From the NCBI GenBank assembly GCA_017934975.1, contig JAGBIM010000007.1:118309-182308 (forward strand): a stretch of 64,000 nucleotides of DNA. Reading direction: 5' to 3'. Both the position numbers and the translations under genes were made by a program. The notes below the pieces were generated by a model. The model saw nothing but the letters and a program-made list of their open reading frames with translations, did no database searches and was not told the DNA's origin. Source of the DNA: Clostridia bacterium (GTDB lineage Bacteria > Bacillota > Clostridia > Oscillospirales > UBA644). This document shows, in pieces, positions 7,364 to 16,225 of the stretch; the stretch's first letter is position 1; each line of letters opens with the position of its first letter.

Positions 7364-8656
7364 TTATTGCCCGGAAACCGTCAGATTTTTCACCTTCACC
7401 CAAGGGAGGACGCAGGTGCCGTCGTTGATGCGTTCTGCGGAAATTTCCGTAATATCCAGCAGCATTTGCGCCAGATTGCCCGAAATCATGGTTTCACTGA
7501 CGGCGTTCGTGATCTTGCCGTCCCGAATCTCAAAGCTATTTTTGGCAATGCCCGAGAAGGTTCCGTCGCCCGCCGGAGAGCCTCCCGAAAAGCGTCCCAC
7601 CAAAAGACCGTGTCTGACGGTGGAAATCATGTCATTCAGGGATTTATCCCCTGCATCCACGAAATAGAACCCGCCGCCGGAGGGATTGCGGGACAAGCCC
7701 GTTTTTTTCGCCCCGTAACGACTTAGGACGAAATCCTGCAAAATTCCGTTTTTGATCAGGTCGGAATCCTTCGCCTCGTATCCGCCCGTAACAAAGCATC
7801 CTCCTGCAAGCTCCTCCGACCGAGGGCGGCAGGACCACTGAAAGCAGGGTGCGGCCACGGGTTTGCCGATTTTATCTTTCCAGATGCTGGTCCCGTCGAT
7901 CAGCGCACCGTCGGAAAGGAAATTCCCCTCCACGGAGCCCAAAAGATCGCCGAAGCAGGCGGGGGTAAAAATCACTTCCCCCTCAAACTTCCCTTCCATG
8001 GAGACGGGGTTGATCTGCAAAAGGGTGTCCTCCACCACCTGCCGACCGCCCGCCAGGTCCAGCAAAGGACGGTCCGGGTTCAGAAACAGGGCAGAAAAAT
8101 AGTTAAAAGAAGAGGTGCTTTCCCCTTCCCGCGCCATAAACATGGGGGAAAAGGAATATCCTCCGTATCGCTGCGTCAACCGAATCCCGTTGGTGGTGCA
8201 AAAAACCCGCTCTCCCACCGAATGGGCAATGGTTGCGCTATCCACGGAAATCTGCGGATATTTCTCCTGCAATTCCGCAAAAAAACCGTTGAAGAGACGC
8301 AACATTTCTTCCTTGTCGGGCGTCAAGGGCCCCGCAGAAAAGGATTTCTGCACGATTTCCTCAGGCAGTCCTTCCGCAGGATCCTCTTTGGAAATTTTCG
8401 CAGAGGATACCGCGTCCTTTGCGGCGCGCCGCAGGTCGGCATCCTCCAAGGAATTCAGCGACGCGGTTCCTTTTTTGGTACCCACCAAGGCCTTGAACGC
8501 GACGGCCACGCTATCCACCGTCCGCAACAGATCCAGAGTGCCGGAAGAATAATTAAATTCGATTTTCGTTCCCCGATAAACGAGGCATTCACCGTCGGTG
8601 GCCCCTTCGGCCGTAAGGTATTCCAACCCTTTGCGGGCGATTTGTTCCAGATTCAT
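7364..8656 (-). CDS. pmbA: PmbA/TldE-like subunit of TldD/PmbA metalloprotease
   Basis: This 430-residue protein is the TldE/PmbA-type partner of the TldD protease in the next gene upstream. TldD/TldE forms a heterodimeric metalloprotease that matures peptides such as microcin B17 and degrades CcdA in E. coli; in most Clostridia its natural substrate is unknown. The sequence shows the family features GRFSGGSPAGDGTFSG near residue 355 and a conserved C-terminal half with PWVKVKNLTVSG at the end. It lacks a HExxxH motif, as expected for the inactive partner. The ATG at 8656 follows GGGAGGG and is two bases from the tldD stop, so the two subunits are translated together. Confidence 0.88.
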   Translation of the reverse strand: MNLEQIARKGLEYLTAEGATDGECLVYRGTKIEFNYSSGTLDLLRTVDSVAVAFKALVGTKKGTASLNSLEDADLRRAAKDAVSSAKISKEDPAEGLPEEIVQKSFSAGPLTPDKEEMLRLFNGFFAELQEKYPQISVDSATIAHSVGERVFCTTNGIRLTQRYGGYSFSPMFMAREGESTSSFNYFSALFLNPDRPLLDLAGGRQVVEDTLLQINPVSMEGKFEGEVIFTPACFGDLLGSVEGNFLSDGALIDGTSIWKDKIGKPVAAPCFQWSCRPRSEELAGGCFVTGGYEAKDSDLIKNGILQDFVLSRYGAKKTGLSRNPSGGGFYFVDAGDKSLNDMISTVRHGLLVGRFSGGSPAGDGTFSGIAKNSFEIRDGKITNAVSETMISGNLAQMLLDITEISAERINDGTCVLPWVKVKNLTVSGQ

Positions 8657-8657
8657 C

Positions 8658-10034
8658 TTATTTCCCTCCCACGTTCATCTTGCACTTTACGTGAGGCCCG
8701 CCCATCCCTACGGGGAAGGGCTGTTTTTTTCCGCACATCCCCGAATTGAGCCACACCATCTGATCGGAGATCATATCCACGGTTTTCAAAACGTCGAAAG
8801 CAACCCCCGAAACGGTGGTATCCCGCAACGCACGGCCCAGTTTTCCCTTTTTGATCTCATACCCCATGGTGATTCCGAACATAAATTCTCCCGTAGCGTC
8901 GGCCTGGCCGTTGCCCGTGGCGGTGAAATAATAACCGTCGTCTATGGAAGAAACCATATCCGAAAGGGTGTCGGTGCCGGGCAAAATGGCCGTATTCCGC
9001 ATACGGATCAAAGGCTCGTCGGCAAAACCGAAGGCGAGGGCGTTGCCCGTGGGCGTATCTCCGTAACGATTCGCGGAGGAGCGGTTATGCATCCAACCCG
9101 TGAGGATTCCCCCATCAATCAAAACCGCATCCCGCGCCAAGGTCCCTTCGTCGTCCACGTAAATGGGCGTAGGCAGGGTCTGTCCGCGGAAGGTGTTGGC
9201 AAAATCCGTAAGGGTCACCAAGGGAGAGGCCACCTCTTTTCCCCGATAAGGCCCCGCCACGGAGCCGCTGATGACGAAATCCGCTTCCGCCGTATGTCCC
9301 ACCGCTTCGTGAGCAAGCATACCCGAAAGTTCAGGAGCGATGATGCAGGTTTTCCGTCCCGCATCGGCAAAAACCCCTTCCCTCTTCTGCATCAATTCCT
9401 CCACGAGACGGTCGATCTCGGGATAAAGAAGGGCAGGGTCGGAGAAATTACGGGCAAACACACCGGAGCCGCCGAAAATCTGCACCCGCTCCACGGGAGT
9501 GCCCTCCTCGGTCATGGCGGTAAGGGAAAGCGCCACGTTACTGCGGGGCAAAAAGGAATAGGCGTAAACCCCGTCGTTGGTTTTCAGCTCCTTTTCCAAG
9601 GACAGGCAGGAGCATCCCACGTAACGGGAAACCAGATTGGGATAACGGGAAGCCAGATAGCCGTCGATCTGACCCAAAAATTCCAGAATCTCCCGCTGAG
9701 ACGTAGTATCTTCTTCCCATTTTCCCGTAAAAGAAGTCACGGTGCGCGGAGGCAGGGGCTTCCCGATTTCGGGAAGATGGTCCGCAAGGAAGCGAGCGTT
9801 ATCCGACGCCGCCTTCAACACCCGCTCCGCGGCGGCAAGATCGGTTTCGGGAGAAGAAGAAAACCCGCAACGTCCGCCCCGAAAAACGCGAGCGTTGATC
9901 CCACTGCTTTCCGAAAGAGCGTTGGCAACCACGTCCCCGTTCAGATATCCGATCCGTCTGGTGCGGTTGCACTGCCGACGCAATTCCGTATCGGCGGCAA
10001 AGGAAGAAAAGGAATTCAGCGTTCCTTCAAACAT
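8658..10034 (-). CDS. tldD: TldD-like catalytic subunit of TldD/PmbA metalloprotease
   Basis: The 458-residue protein carries the HExxxH zinc motif of TldD (HEAVGHTAEAD, about residue 230) inside the conserved LSGMLAHEAVGH region, and the typical C-terminal MVWLNSGMCGKKQPFPVGMG segment. It is the active subunit of the two-component protease with the downstream gene. The start is ATG 10034, which follows GCAGGTG; the open frame extends further upstream to 10178 but that part overlaps the promoter at 10095-10123 and reads as noncoding. No ribosomally made peptide precursor is visible next to the pair, so a general protein-turnover role is as likely as peptide maturation. Confidence 0.9.
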   Translation of the reverse strand: MFEGTLNSFSSFAADTELRRQCNRTRRIGYLNGDVVANALSESSGINARVFRGGRCGFSSSPETDLAAAERVLKAASDNARFLADHLPEIGKPLPPRTVTSFTGKWEEDTTSQREILEFLGQIDGYLASRYPNLVSRYVGCSCLSLEKELKTNDGVYAYSFLPRSNVALSLTAMTEEGTPVERVQIFGGSGVFARNFSDPALLYPEIDRLVEELMQKREGVFADAGRKTCIIAPELSGMLAHEAVGHTAEADFVISGSVAGPYRGKEVASPLVTLTDFANTFRGQTLPTPIYVDDEGTLARDAVLIDGGILTGWMHNRSSANRYGDTPTGNALAFGFADEPLIRMRNTAILPGTDTLSDMVSSIDDGYYFTATGNGQADATGEFMFGITMGYEIKKGKLGRALRDTTVSGVAFDVLKTVDMISDQMVWLNSGMCGKKQPFPVGMGGPHVKCKMNVGGK

Positions 10035-10094
10035 AATAACACCTGCTTCAGTCGTTTTATTCAAAGTTTTTCCGTAAAAATAAGAACTATACTT

Positions 10095-10123
10095 ATTATA
10101 CAACATCCGAAGAGGTCTGTCAA
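10095..10123 (-). promoter_or_regulatory. Perfect consensus sigma-A promoter for tldD-pmbA
   Basis: Minus-strand TTGACA (10118-10123), 17-base spacer, TATAAT (10095-10100), placed 61 bases upstream of the tldD start. On the plus strand only a TATAAT at 10202-10207 with a poor -35 is seen for the sugar isomerase operon. Confidence 0.85.
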
Positions 10124-10242
10124 CCGTCCGTCGCCTCTTTTTGGCGAAAAAAGCAATTTTTTTCGCAAGAAAAAGCAATGGTATTGTCTTTTTGAAGATG
10201 TTATAATAAAAGAAAGCCTACTGAAAGAAAGGAAAAACGGCA

Positions 10243-11100
10243 ATGGATCGAATTGATTTCACCTTGGCGGCCTTTGCCGACGAGGCGGCATCGGATCTGG
10301 AGGGACAGATCCGTGCCATAAAACGCAATAGGCTGTCCCACATCGAAATTCGGGACATAGGAAAAATCAACTGCGGAAATCTGACGGCGACAGAGGCAAA
10401 ACAGATCCGAAAACGGCTGGACGAGGAAGGATTGAAGGTCCGAACCTTCGGCTCGCCTTTCGGGAAATTCCCCGTGGAAGCGGATTTCACAGCGGAGGGG
10501 GAACGCTTTTTGCGGGCAGCGGAAGCGGCACAAATTCTGGGTGCAGATAAGATGCGCATTTTCAGCTTTTTCCGCAAAGAGGGAATGGAAGAAGACGCCG
10601 CACGGGAAATCGCATTAACCCGTTTACGTTGGATGGCGGAGCAGGCAAAGGGCCTTCTCCTCTGCCACGAAAACGAAAAGGGGATCTACGGGGACGGCTG
10701 GGAATTCTGCAAAATCATCTGCAGGGAAATTCCCCAAATCCGCGCGGTTTTTGATCCCGCCAATTTCGTACAATGCGGCGTGGACACCTTGAAAGCATGG
10801 GAAGAGCTGAAGGATTTCACCGAATATCTGCATCTAAAGGATTCCCTTTCCAGTTGCGTTGTGGTTCCCTGCGGCGAAGGGGAAGGAAACGTCCCCTTCA
10901 TTTTGGGAGACTTTGTCCGCAGAGGCGGCCGTTTTGCAACACTGGAACCCCATCTTGCAAATTTTGCATCCAAAAAATATCTGGAGCGCGAAGAGTATAA
11001 AACCTGCGGATTTGCCTACGAAGACAACGACGAGGCCTTCGACGCGGCGGTTGCGGCAGTACGCAAGATTCTCGACGGAATAAACGTTTCCGCACAGTGA
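10243..11100 (+). CDS. Sugar phosphate isomerase/epimerase (xylose isomerase-like TIM barrel)
   Basis: The 285-residue protein belongs to the AP endonuclease 2-like TIM-barrel family. It shows IEIRDIGKINCGNLT near residue 32, a conserved LLLCHENEKGIYGD segment near 132 (metal-ligand Glu), VFDPANFVQCG near 170, and LHLKDS near 198, where Asp, His and Glu residues bind a divalent metal. Enzymes of this family isomerise or epimerise sugars, inositols or keto-sugars. The next gene, 14 bases downstream, is a Gfo/Idh/MocA oxidoreductase, a common pairing in sugar or inositol catabolism; the exact substrate is not evident. The ATG at 10243 follows GAAAGGAAAAA. Confidence 0.88.
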   Translation: MDRIDFTLAAFADEAASDLEGQIRAIKRNRLSHIEIRDIGKINCGNLTATEAKQIRKRLDEEGLKVRTFGSPFGKFPVEADFTAEGERFLRAAEAAQILGADKMRIFSFFRKEGMEEDAAREIALTRLRWMAEQAKGLLLCHENEKGIYGDGWEFCKIICREIPQIRAVFDPANFVQCGVDTLKAWEELKDFTEYLHLKDSLSSCVVVPCGEGEGNVPFILGDFVRRGGRFATLEPHLANFASKKYLEREEYKTCGFAYEDNDEAFDAAVAAVRKILDGINVSAQ

Positions 11101-11114
11101 AAAGGAGCTTTTTT

Positions 11115-12281
11115 ATGGAACAGAAAAAAGTACGTCTCGGGATTATCGGCATCGGAAACATGGGCACGGGCCATATCAAGAACATCATGGCCGGAAAATG
11201 CCCCGAAATCGAACTTGCGGCCGTGGCCGATCTGAAGCCGGAAAAGGAAAATTGGATCCGGGAAAACGTTCCCTTTGCAGTTCCCTTCTTCCCCACGGCG
11301 GAAGAATTGATGAACAGCGGACTCGTGGACGCGGTTTTGGTGGCAACGCCTCACTACGACCATCCCGTTTTGGCCATTCAGGCCATGAAAAAGGGACTTG
11401 CGGTGTTAATTGAAAAACCTGCCGGAGTTTACACCAAGCAGGTCAAGGAAATGATCGCCGTAGCGGACGAAACGAAGATGCCCCTGGCCATCATGATGAA
11501 TCAGAGAACCAACTGCATTTACCGAAAAATGCGTGAAATCGTAAAATCCGGCGAAATGGGCGCCATCAAACGCACCAACTGGATCGTCACCGACTGGTAC
11601 CGCACCCAGGCCTACTACGATTCGGGAGACTGGCGGGCCACCTGGTCGGGAGAAGGGGGCGGCGTGTTGATGAACCAGTGCCCCCATCAGCTGGATCTGT
11701 GGCAATGGATCTGCGGAATGCCCAAGAAGATCTCCGCTCAAATGTATTTCGGCAAATGGCACGATATTGAAGTAGAGGATGACGTGACGGTCTTCGCGGA
11801 ATACGAAAACGGTGCCACGGGAACCTTCATCACCACCACGGGAGACTGCCCCGGCACCAATCGCTTCGAAATCACGTTGGAAAAAGGCAAACTCATCGCG
11901 GAAGGCGGAAAACTTCTCCAATGGATTTCGGAGGAATCGGAACCGGAATGGACCAAAAAATGTCCTGAAGGATTCAAGAAATTCCCCTTGGAATTCCGAG
12001 AAGTGGAAACCGACGGAAAGAACGAACAGCATCCCGGCGTGCTGAACGCCTTTGCCGCTCATATTTTGCGGGGCGAACCCCTCGTGGCCGACGGACGGGA
12101 GGGCATCAACGGTCTTTCCATCTCCAACGCCTGCCACCTCTCCGCTTGGACGGGCAAAACGGTGGAATTGCCTCTGTGCGATGAAGAATACTTCGAAGAA
12201 CTGATGAAACGGGTCCAAACCTCCCGCCGCAAAACGGCTCAAGTTACGGAATCCCCCGCCGATCTTACGGGAACTTATTGA
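11115..12281 (+). CDS. Gfo/Idh/MocA family oxidoreductase
   Basis: The 388-residue protein begins with a Rossmann NAD(P)-binding motif (GIIGIGNMGTGH, about 9-20), then EKPAGVYTKQV near 100, the family's conserved catalytic Lys-Pro region, and a C-terminal alpha/beta domain with LMNQCPHQLDLWQWICGMP near 190 holding the usual His. It should oxidise or reduce a sugar, inositol or sugar derivative with NAD(P)+. The start is ATG 11115 because AAAGGAGC lies 8 bases upstream. It forms an operon with the preceding sugar isomerase. A rightward terminator follows at 12302-12336. The substrate cannot be read from sequence. Confidence 0.9.
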   Translation: MEQKKVRLGIIGIGNMGTGHIKNIMAGKCPEIELAAVADLKPEKENWIRENVPFAVPFFPTAEELMNSGLVDAVLVATPHYDHPVLAIQAMKKGLAVLIEKPAGVYTKQVKEMIAVADETKMPLAIMMNQRTNCIYRKMREIVKSGEMGAIKRTNWIVTDWYRTQAYYDSGDWRATWSGEGGGVLMNQCPHQLDLWQWICGMPKKISAQMYFGKWHDIEVEDDVTVFAEYENGATGTFITTTGDCPGTNRFEITLEKGKLIAEGGKLLQWISEESEPEWTKKCPEGFKKFPLEFREVETDGKNEQHPGVLNAFAAHILRGEPLVADGREGINGLSISNACHLSAWTGKTVELPLCDEEYFEELMKRVQTSRRKTAQVTESPADLTGTY

Positions 12282-12301
12282 AGAAAGCGCACATAAAAGA
12301 A

Positions 12302-12336
12302 GCGACAGTACTGCAACTTTGCATTACTGTCGTTTC
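12302..12336. terminator. Terminator between convergent units
   Basis: GCGACAGTA (12302-12310) pairs with TACTGTCG (about 12324-12332) and is followed by a T-rich stretch on the plus strand. It separates the rightward oxidoreductase unit from the leftward unit ending at 12340. Confidence 0.75.
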
Positions 12337-12339
12337 TTT

Positions 12340-13989
12340 TTATTCACTCAGTGTATTATCAATGGAAAAATAACAACTAACCGTGCAATCATCACAGAAG
12401 GAAAACCTGGTGCCATCCTCATACTGATACTCGGCATAGGCGTTGGATTCTCCTTTTGCATATTCAAAAATACCATCCCCGCAAGCATAAAAAACATATT
12501 GATACAGTTCTTCCCGATCCTTGAAGAAAAAGGCGACGGCATTCTCATCACGGGAATAAGTTCCGTCAAGAACAGAGTTTCCCTGCAGCATCAGAGAACA
12601 GAAATTGCTGCCCAGATCAATTTTGAACGCAGCGGGTTCTTCTTCCGTTATATCGGTCGTTTCGTCTTCTCGCAAAGGCGGTTGCGTTATTTCAGGCTCC
12701 ACAGAAGGAATTTCCAAAAGTTGCTTAAACACAAGGCCGTCTTCCCAGTTAAAACCTGCATTTTCCGGCGGTTTGGAATTCGAGGCAGAATACACGAATT
12801 GTCCGTCTTTTGCAAAAAACACGTAACAGTACGTAGGGTCTTCTTTTTCTCCGATATAGACTTTTAAAACCTCATCGTGATATTCAAACTCTCCACTCAT
12901 GGCGAAGGAGAATTCCAGACCGGCACTGATCGAAGCCTTCTTGTTTGCATAATTCAACCACACCACAGGCTGAGGTGCGTCAGACTTTTCCCCTTGATAC
13001 AAAACTTTCAACTGCGGCTTTCTTGCCGTCAGTTCTTTCGTGGGGTAAACGATCTGCACGGAACCGTCCCGATCATAAAGATAAAAACAATGCTCCATCG
13101 AGGTTCGTTGATCGTGGAAAATTTCCGTTCCAAACAGAGGAAAATCCAAAGACTGAAGTTCAACGTCAACCAAAGAATTCGTCAAAAATTCCTGCTTCCA
13201 AGACACAACTTTTTGGAATTCGAGAGCAATTTTATCGCCGTTTTCCACTCCGCCCACCGCAGAACCGTCAAGGGGAAGTAATTGATAAATATTAGTCAGC
13301 CAGTTGCTGCTTATTTTCTCGTGTTCCTCGTAAAAAACTTCCCATTCGGAAGGTAAAATCACATCGTCGAAGCTGCGGAAAATTTTGACAAAGCCCGCGT
13401 CATGCATATAAATGCGGTAGTAGATAATAGCATAAATCTCCTCAATCACACGATCGTAGGTTTCCAATGCCCGCTGATAATCGCCGAATTCGGAATAGTC
13501 CCCGTGGTAGGGGCGAATAAGACAGGAACTGCTGCTTTGCAGCGCTGCAAACATCAGCGTAGCGGGCAAACAATTGCCCACATTTGCATTTGTAAGCCAA
13601 ATTTCATCGTAGGCATAATAGAGATTGATAGAATCGTTGACCAGAAAGAGAATTTCCTCGTAGGTCAACGGGGTGCGGCCGCCGCTCTCCCGCACTGCAT
13701 TCAGCGTCGAATACTGCTCGGGCGAAAACACGGTAACCGTACTTCCCTCCGCGTGAAGATATTCTCCGAACTTCCCATGAAGGGGGGCCTGGGCGGTAGG
13801 AGCATCTTCCAGAATACTCCCGGAATCTCCCCGATTTTCCTCCGCGGCAGTGTTTTCCAGGCCAATTAAATTGTATGACTTTGTTTCTCCTCTGTTTTCG
13901 GAGACGGTGTACATACCTCCTGTGAGCACAAGAGAAGACAGGAGAAGCAAGGCAATAACGAGGGTAAAGAATTTAACGTTCCGCTTCAT
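12340..13989 (-). CDS. Exported protein of unknown function in a two-component operon
   Basis: I do not recognise this 549-residue protein. It starts with a clear signal or anchor segment (MKRNVKFFTLVIALLLLSSL) without a lipobox Cys, then a low-complexity acidic region to about residue 60, a helical region with many Tyr residues (about 95-230) and a beta-rich C-terminal half with repeated YCYVFFAKDGQFVY-like and YQYVFYACGDGIFEY-like units near residues 420 and 510. These look like a duplicated small beta domain. The start is ATG 13989, about 10 bases after AAAGGATGG. It lies 86 bases downstream of the sensor kinase gene on the same strand, so it is probably co-expressed and may be a sensor accessory or cell-surface output. 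Confidence 0.8.
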   Translation of the reverse strand: MKRNVKFFTLVIALLLLSSLVLTGGMYTVSENRGETKSYNLIGLENTAAEENRGDSGSILEDAPTAQAPLHGKFGEYLHAEGSTVTVFSPEQYSTLNAVRESGGRTPLTYEEILFLVNDSINLYYAYDEIWLTNANVGNCLPATLMFAALQSSSSCLIRPYHGDYSEFGDYQRALETYDRVIEEIYAIIYYRIYMHDAGFVKIFRSFDDVILPSEWEVFYEEHEKISSNWLTNIYQLLPLDGSAVGGVENGDKIALEFQKVVSWKQEFLTNSLVDVELQSLDFPLFGTEIFHDQRTSMEHCFYLYDRDGSVQIVYPTKELTARKPQLKVLYQGEKSDAPQPVVWLNYANKKASISAGLEFSFAMSGEFEYHDEVLKVYIGEKEDPTYCYVFFAKDGQFVYSASNSKPPENAGFNWEDGLVFKQLLEIPSVEPEITQPPLREDETTDITEEEPAAFKIDLGSNFCSLMLQGNSVLDGTYSRDENAVAFFFKDREELYQYVFYACGDGIFEYAKGESNAYAEYQYEDGTRFSFCDDCTVSCYFSIDNTLSE

Positions 13990-14075
13990 AAACCATACCA
14001 TCCTTTCACGTTTTGCAAGGATTTCCTCCCTGCAATTCCATTGTACCAAAAAGATATAACCAACTTATCTCCGTC

Positions 14076-15437
14076 TTATTGCCGGCTTGTAAAAGTTACG
14101 GTTATTTTCGTTCCCCTTTCGGGCTCGGATTCAAAGTGCATTTCGGCACCGTGAGTTTGAACGATACGCTTACAAAGAGCAAGCCCAAGACCTGCTCCGC
14201 CCTCGGCGCGGGAACGGGATTTGTCGGTGCGATAGAATGGCTCCGTGATATGCAAAAGCTGCTCCTCGGACATTCCCTTTCCGTCGTCTTCCACCGAGGC
14301 CCAGCCGTCCCCGCAGGAAAGTTGAACCTTTCCGCCTATTGAACAGGCCTTGACGGCGTTTTCAGCAAGATTATAAAACAACATGGAAAGCAACGTTTCG
14401 TTACCTTGAACGGTAACGGAAGAAACTCTGCAGGAAATCTCAACACTTGATTTTTCAGCGCGTATTTGCAATTTATCCGCCACGTCCGAAAGAAGCAGTC
14501 CGAGGTTAATCTCGGTCATTTCAATCTCATTTCCTCGGATAAAGGCATCGTCCAACAGAATTTCGGAAATCTTCTGCAGACGTTCAGCTTCGGACATAAT
14601 ATATTTTGAGGCAATCAGCTTACGCTCTTCGGAGGCGTTGGCTTTTTCAATAAATTCCGCATAGCCGTGAATACTGGTCAAAGGAGTTCGCGTCTCGTGG
14701 GCCATATTATCCACCAGCATTTGCTTGCGCTCTGCTTCCTGTTCCAAGTCTATCATTTGCTCGTTGATCTTTCCAAGCATTGCGTTAAAGCTCTTTGCAA
14801 GGAGCGTAAACTCATCCGTACCCGTCTCTTCCGCAGTAACCGAAAAGTTTCCCGCCTCAACAACCTCCGTAGTCTTGCGAAGTCTCTCCAGAGGAGCAGA
14901 AAGCTTTTTCAGAACAAAATACAGACCGATCGCAAGAATCAAAGACACGCCGATGGCCGTCAGCAGATAAATGACCATCAAAGAACGGAACTCGACATCC
15001 AAAAATTCCACGTTCTTGGCAAAGATCATATCATATCGGCCGTTACAAATTTCAGAGGAAACCAGAACGTGGCGTTGTTCATCAAAATCCCTGTGAAGCA
15101 GAGTATTTTTCCCGATCTCATAGTCGTATTTGAAGTTGGAGTACACCACGTCGCCGCTTTCTTCAAAGGCAAGATAAAGCCCCTTTTCGCCATAATAGTT
15201 TCCGAAGGTCTGCATCAACAGCGACGGGCTGCTGAAGGAATTGGATTCGGTCATATCCTCATAATCCCGCTCAAATGACAACGCAACGTAGGCCTGTTCT
15301 GCAGTCACGGCGGTTTCGGTAGCCGACACGTTTTTTTGATAGGTATAAACCGTGAGGGAAAGAACCCCCACATTGAGACAAATTAAAAAAAGAGCCAAGG
15401 TAAAAAGATAAGTTTTTTGCCAAAATCTCATTTTCAT
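14076..15437 (-). CDS. Sensor histidine kinase (HAMP, HisKA, HATPase)
   Basis: The 453-residue kinase has TM1 at about 8-31, an extracellular sensor of about 120 residues, TM2 at about 152-176, a HAMP domain to about 230, phosphoacceptor His247 in AHETRTPLTSIHGY, an N box (FYNLAENAVKAC, about 360) and GAGLGLALCKRIV in the ATP lid region. The conserved Leu of HELRTP is replaced by Thr (HETRTP), which is common in Bacillota. Its ATG at 15437 overlaps the stop codon of the response regulator (ATGA), so the pair is translationally coupled. The exported protein at 12340-13989 is the next gene and may belong to the same signalling unit. Confidence 0.92.
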   Translation of the reverse strand: MKMRFWQKTYLFTLALFLICLNVGVLSLTVYTYQKNVSATETAVTAEQAYVALSFERDYEDMTESNSFSSPSLLMQTFGNYYGEKGLYLAFEESGDVVYSNFKYDYEIGKNTLLHRDFDEQRHVLVSSEICNGRYDMIFAKNVEFLDVEFRSLMVIYLLTAIGVSLILAIGLYFVLKKLSAPLERLRKTTEVVEAGNFSVTAEETGTDEFTLLAKSFNAMLGKINEQMIDLEQEAERKQMLVDNMAHETRTPLTSIHGYAEFIEKANASEERKLIASKYIMSEAERLQKISEILLDDAFIRGNEIEMTEINLGLLLSDVADKLQIRAEKSSVEISCRVSSVTVQGNETLLSMLFYNLAENAVKACSIGGKVQLSCGDGWASVEDDGKGMSEEQLLHITEPFYRTDKSRSRAEGGAGLGLALCKRIVQTHGAEMHFESEPERGTKITVTFTSRQ

Positions 15438-16081
15438 ATTTCAAATCGGTATCCCGTCTTATAAACCGTCTGGATCCGTTCCGAAATGCCAAGCTTTTGG
15501 CGAAGTCTCTGGATATGAACGTCCACGGTACGGGTATCTCCTTCATAGTCGAATTCCCACACAAGGCGCAAAAGTTTTTCACGGGAAAGCGCAAGGTTTC
15601 GGTTATTGACCAGAACCTCCAAGAGGTCAAATTCACGGGGTTTGAGGGGAATTTCCACGCCGTTTTTATATACGCGACGATTGTCGAACTCAATGCGGAT
15701 ATCGTCAAAAACAAAATGGTTGGTGTCTGCTTTCGTCCTGCGGAGCACCGCTTTAACCCGCTCTACCAGTTCCAATATATCAAAAGGTTTGGTGATGTAA
15801 TCGTCAGCGCCGAGGCGAAGGCCTTTAATCTTATCTTGCAGCGCGGATTTTGCCGTAACGAAAATCACGGAAACTCCTTCGAGTTGCTCCAAGATCTCAA
15901 AGCCCGAATACTGAGGCAGCATCACGTCCAAAATGATGAGATCGTATTTTTGTTTCAGCCCCTCTGAGAGTCCTTCCGCACCGTCAAAGACCTGACTGCA
16001 GGTATGCCCTACCAGTTCAAGATTGAATTTGATTAAATCGTTAATGGCCCGCTCATCCTCAACAATGAGTATCTTTGCCAT
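15434..16081 (-). CDS. OmpR/PhoB-family response regulator
   Basis: This 215-residue regulator is slightly short for its class. The receiver domain has Glu8/Asp9, phosphorylation site Asp52 in LIILDVMLPQYSG and Lys98 in DYITKPF. The OmpR-type winged helix spans about 120-215 and ends in VYKTGYRFEI. The start is ATG 16081, preceded by GGGGGTGG; the open frame extends to 16144 but that part lacks a site. An extended -10 element TGGTATACT lies at 16121-16129 (minus strand) with a weak -35 TTACAA 19 bases upstream, a layout that often needs an activator. It controls the kinase and exported protein that follow in the same operon, by inference. Confidence 0.92.
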   Translation of the reverse strand: MAKILIVEDERAINDLIKFNLELVGHTCSQVFDGAEGLSEGLKQKYDLIILDVMLPQYSGFEILEQLEGVSVIFVTAKSALQDKIKGLRLGADDYITKPFDILELVERVKAVLRRTKADTNHFVFDDIRIEFDNRRVYKNGVEIPLKPREFDLLEVLVNNRNLALSREKLLRLVWEFDYEGDTRTVDVHIQRLRQKLGISERIQTVYKTGYRFEI

Positions 16082-16181
16082 ATCGCCACCCCCTTTTTTG
16101 CGTTTCTTGAATTTGAGCCCAGTATACCATTGGATTATTGCCAAGTTGTAACCGCCTTGACAAATTCAAAAAAAGTTCGAA

Positions 16182-16223
16182 AAGAACCGGGACAGACAGC
16201 AAAAACTGTCCGTCCCGGTTCTT
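16182..16223 (-). terminator. Long-stem terminator
   Basis: An 18-bp stem with one mismatch (16182-16199 with 16206-16223) is followed on the minus strand by TTTT and, further on, a second run of T. It terminates the beta-galactosidase gene ending at 16226. Confidence 0.88.
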
Positions 16224-16225
16224 GC

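Noticed and set aside
7364..10034. RiPP (microcin-type) biosynthesis cluster around tldD/pmbA
   Set aside because: No precursor peptide, cyclodehydratase, dehydrogenase or exporter lies next to the pair; most tldD/pmbA pairs in Clostridia are stand-alone.
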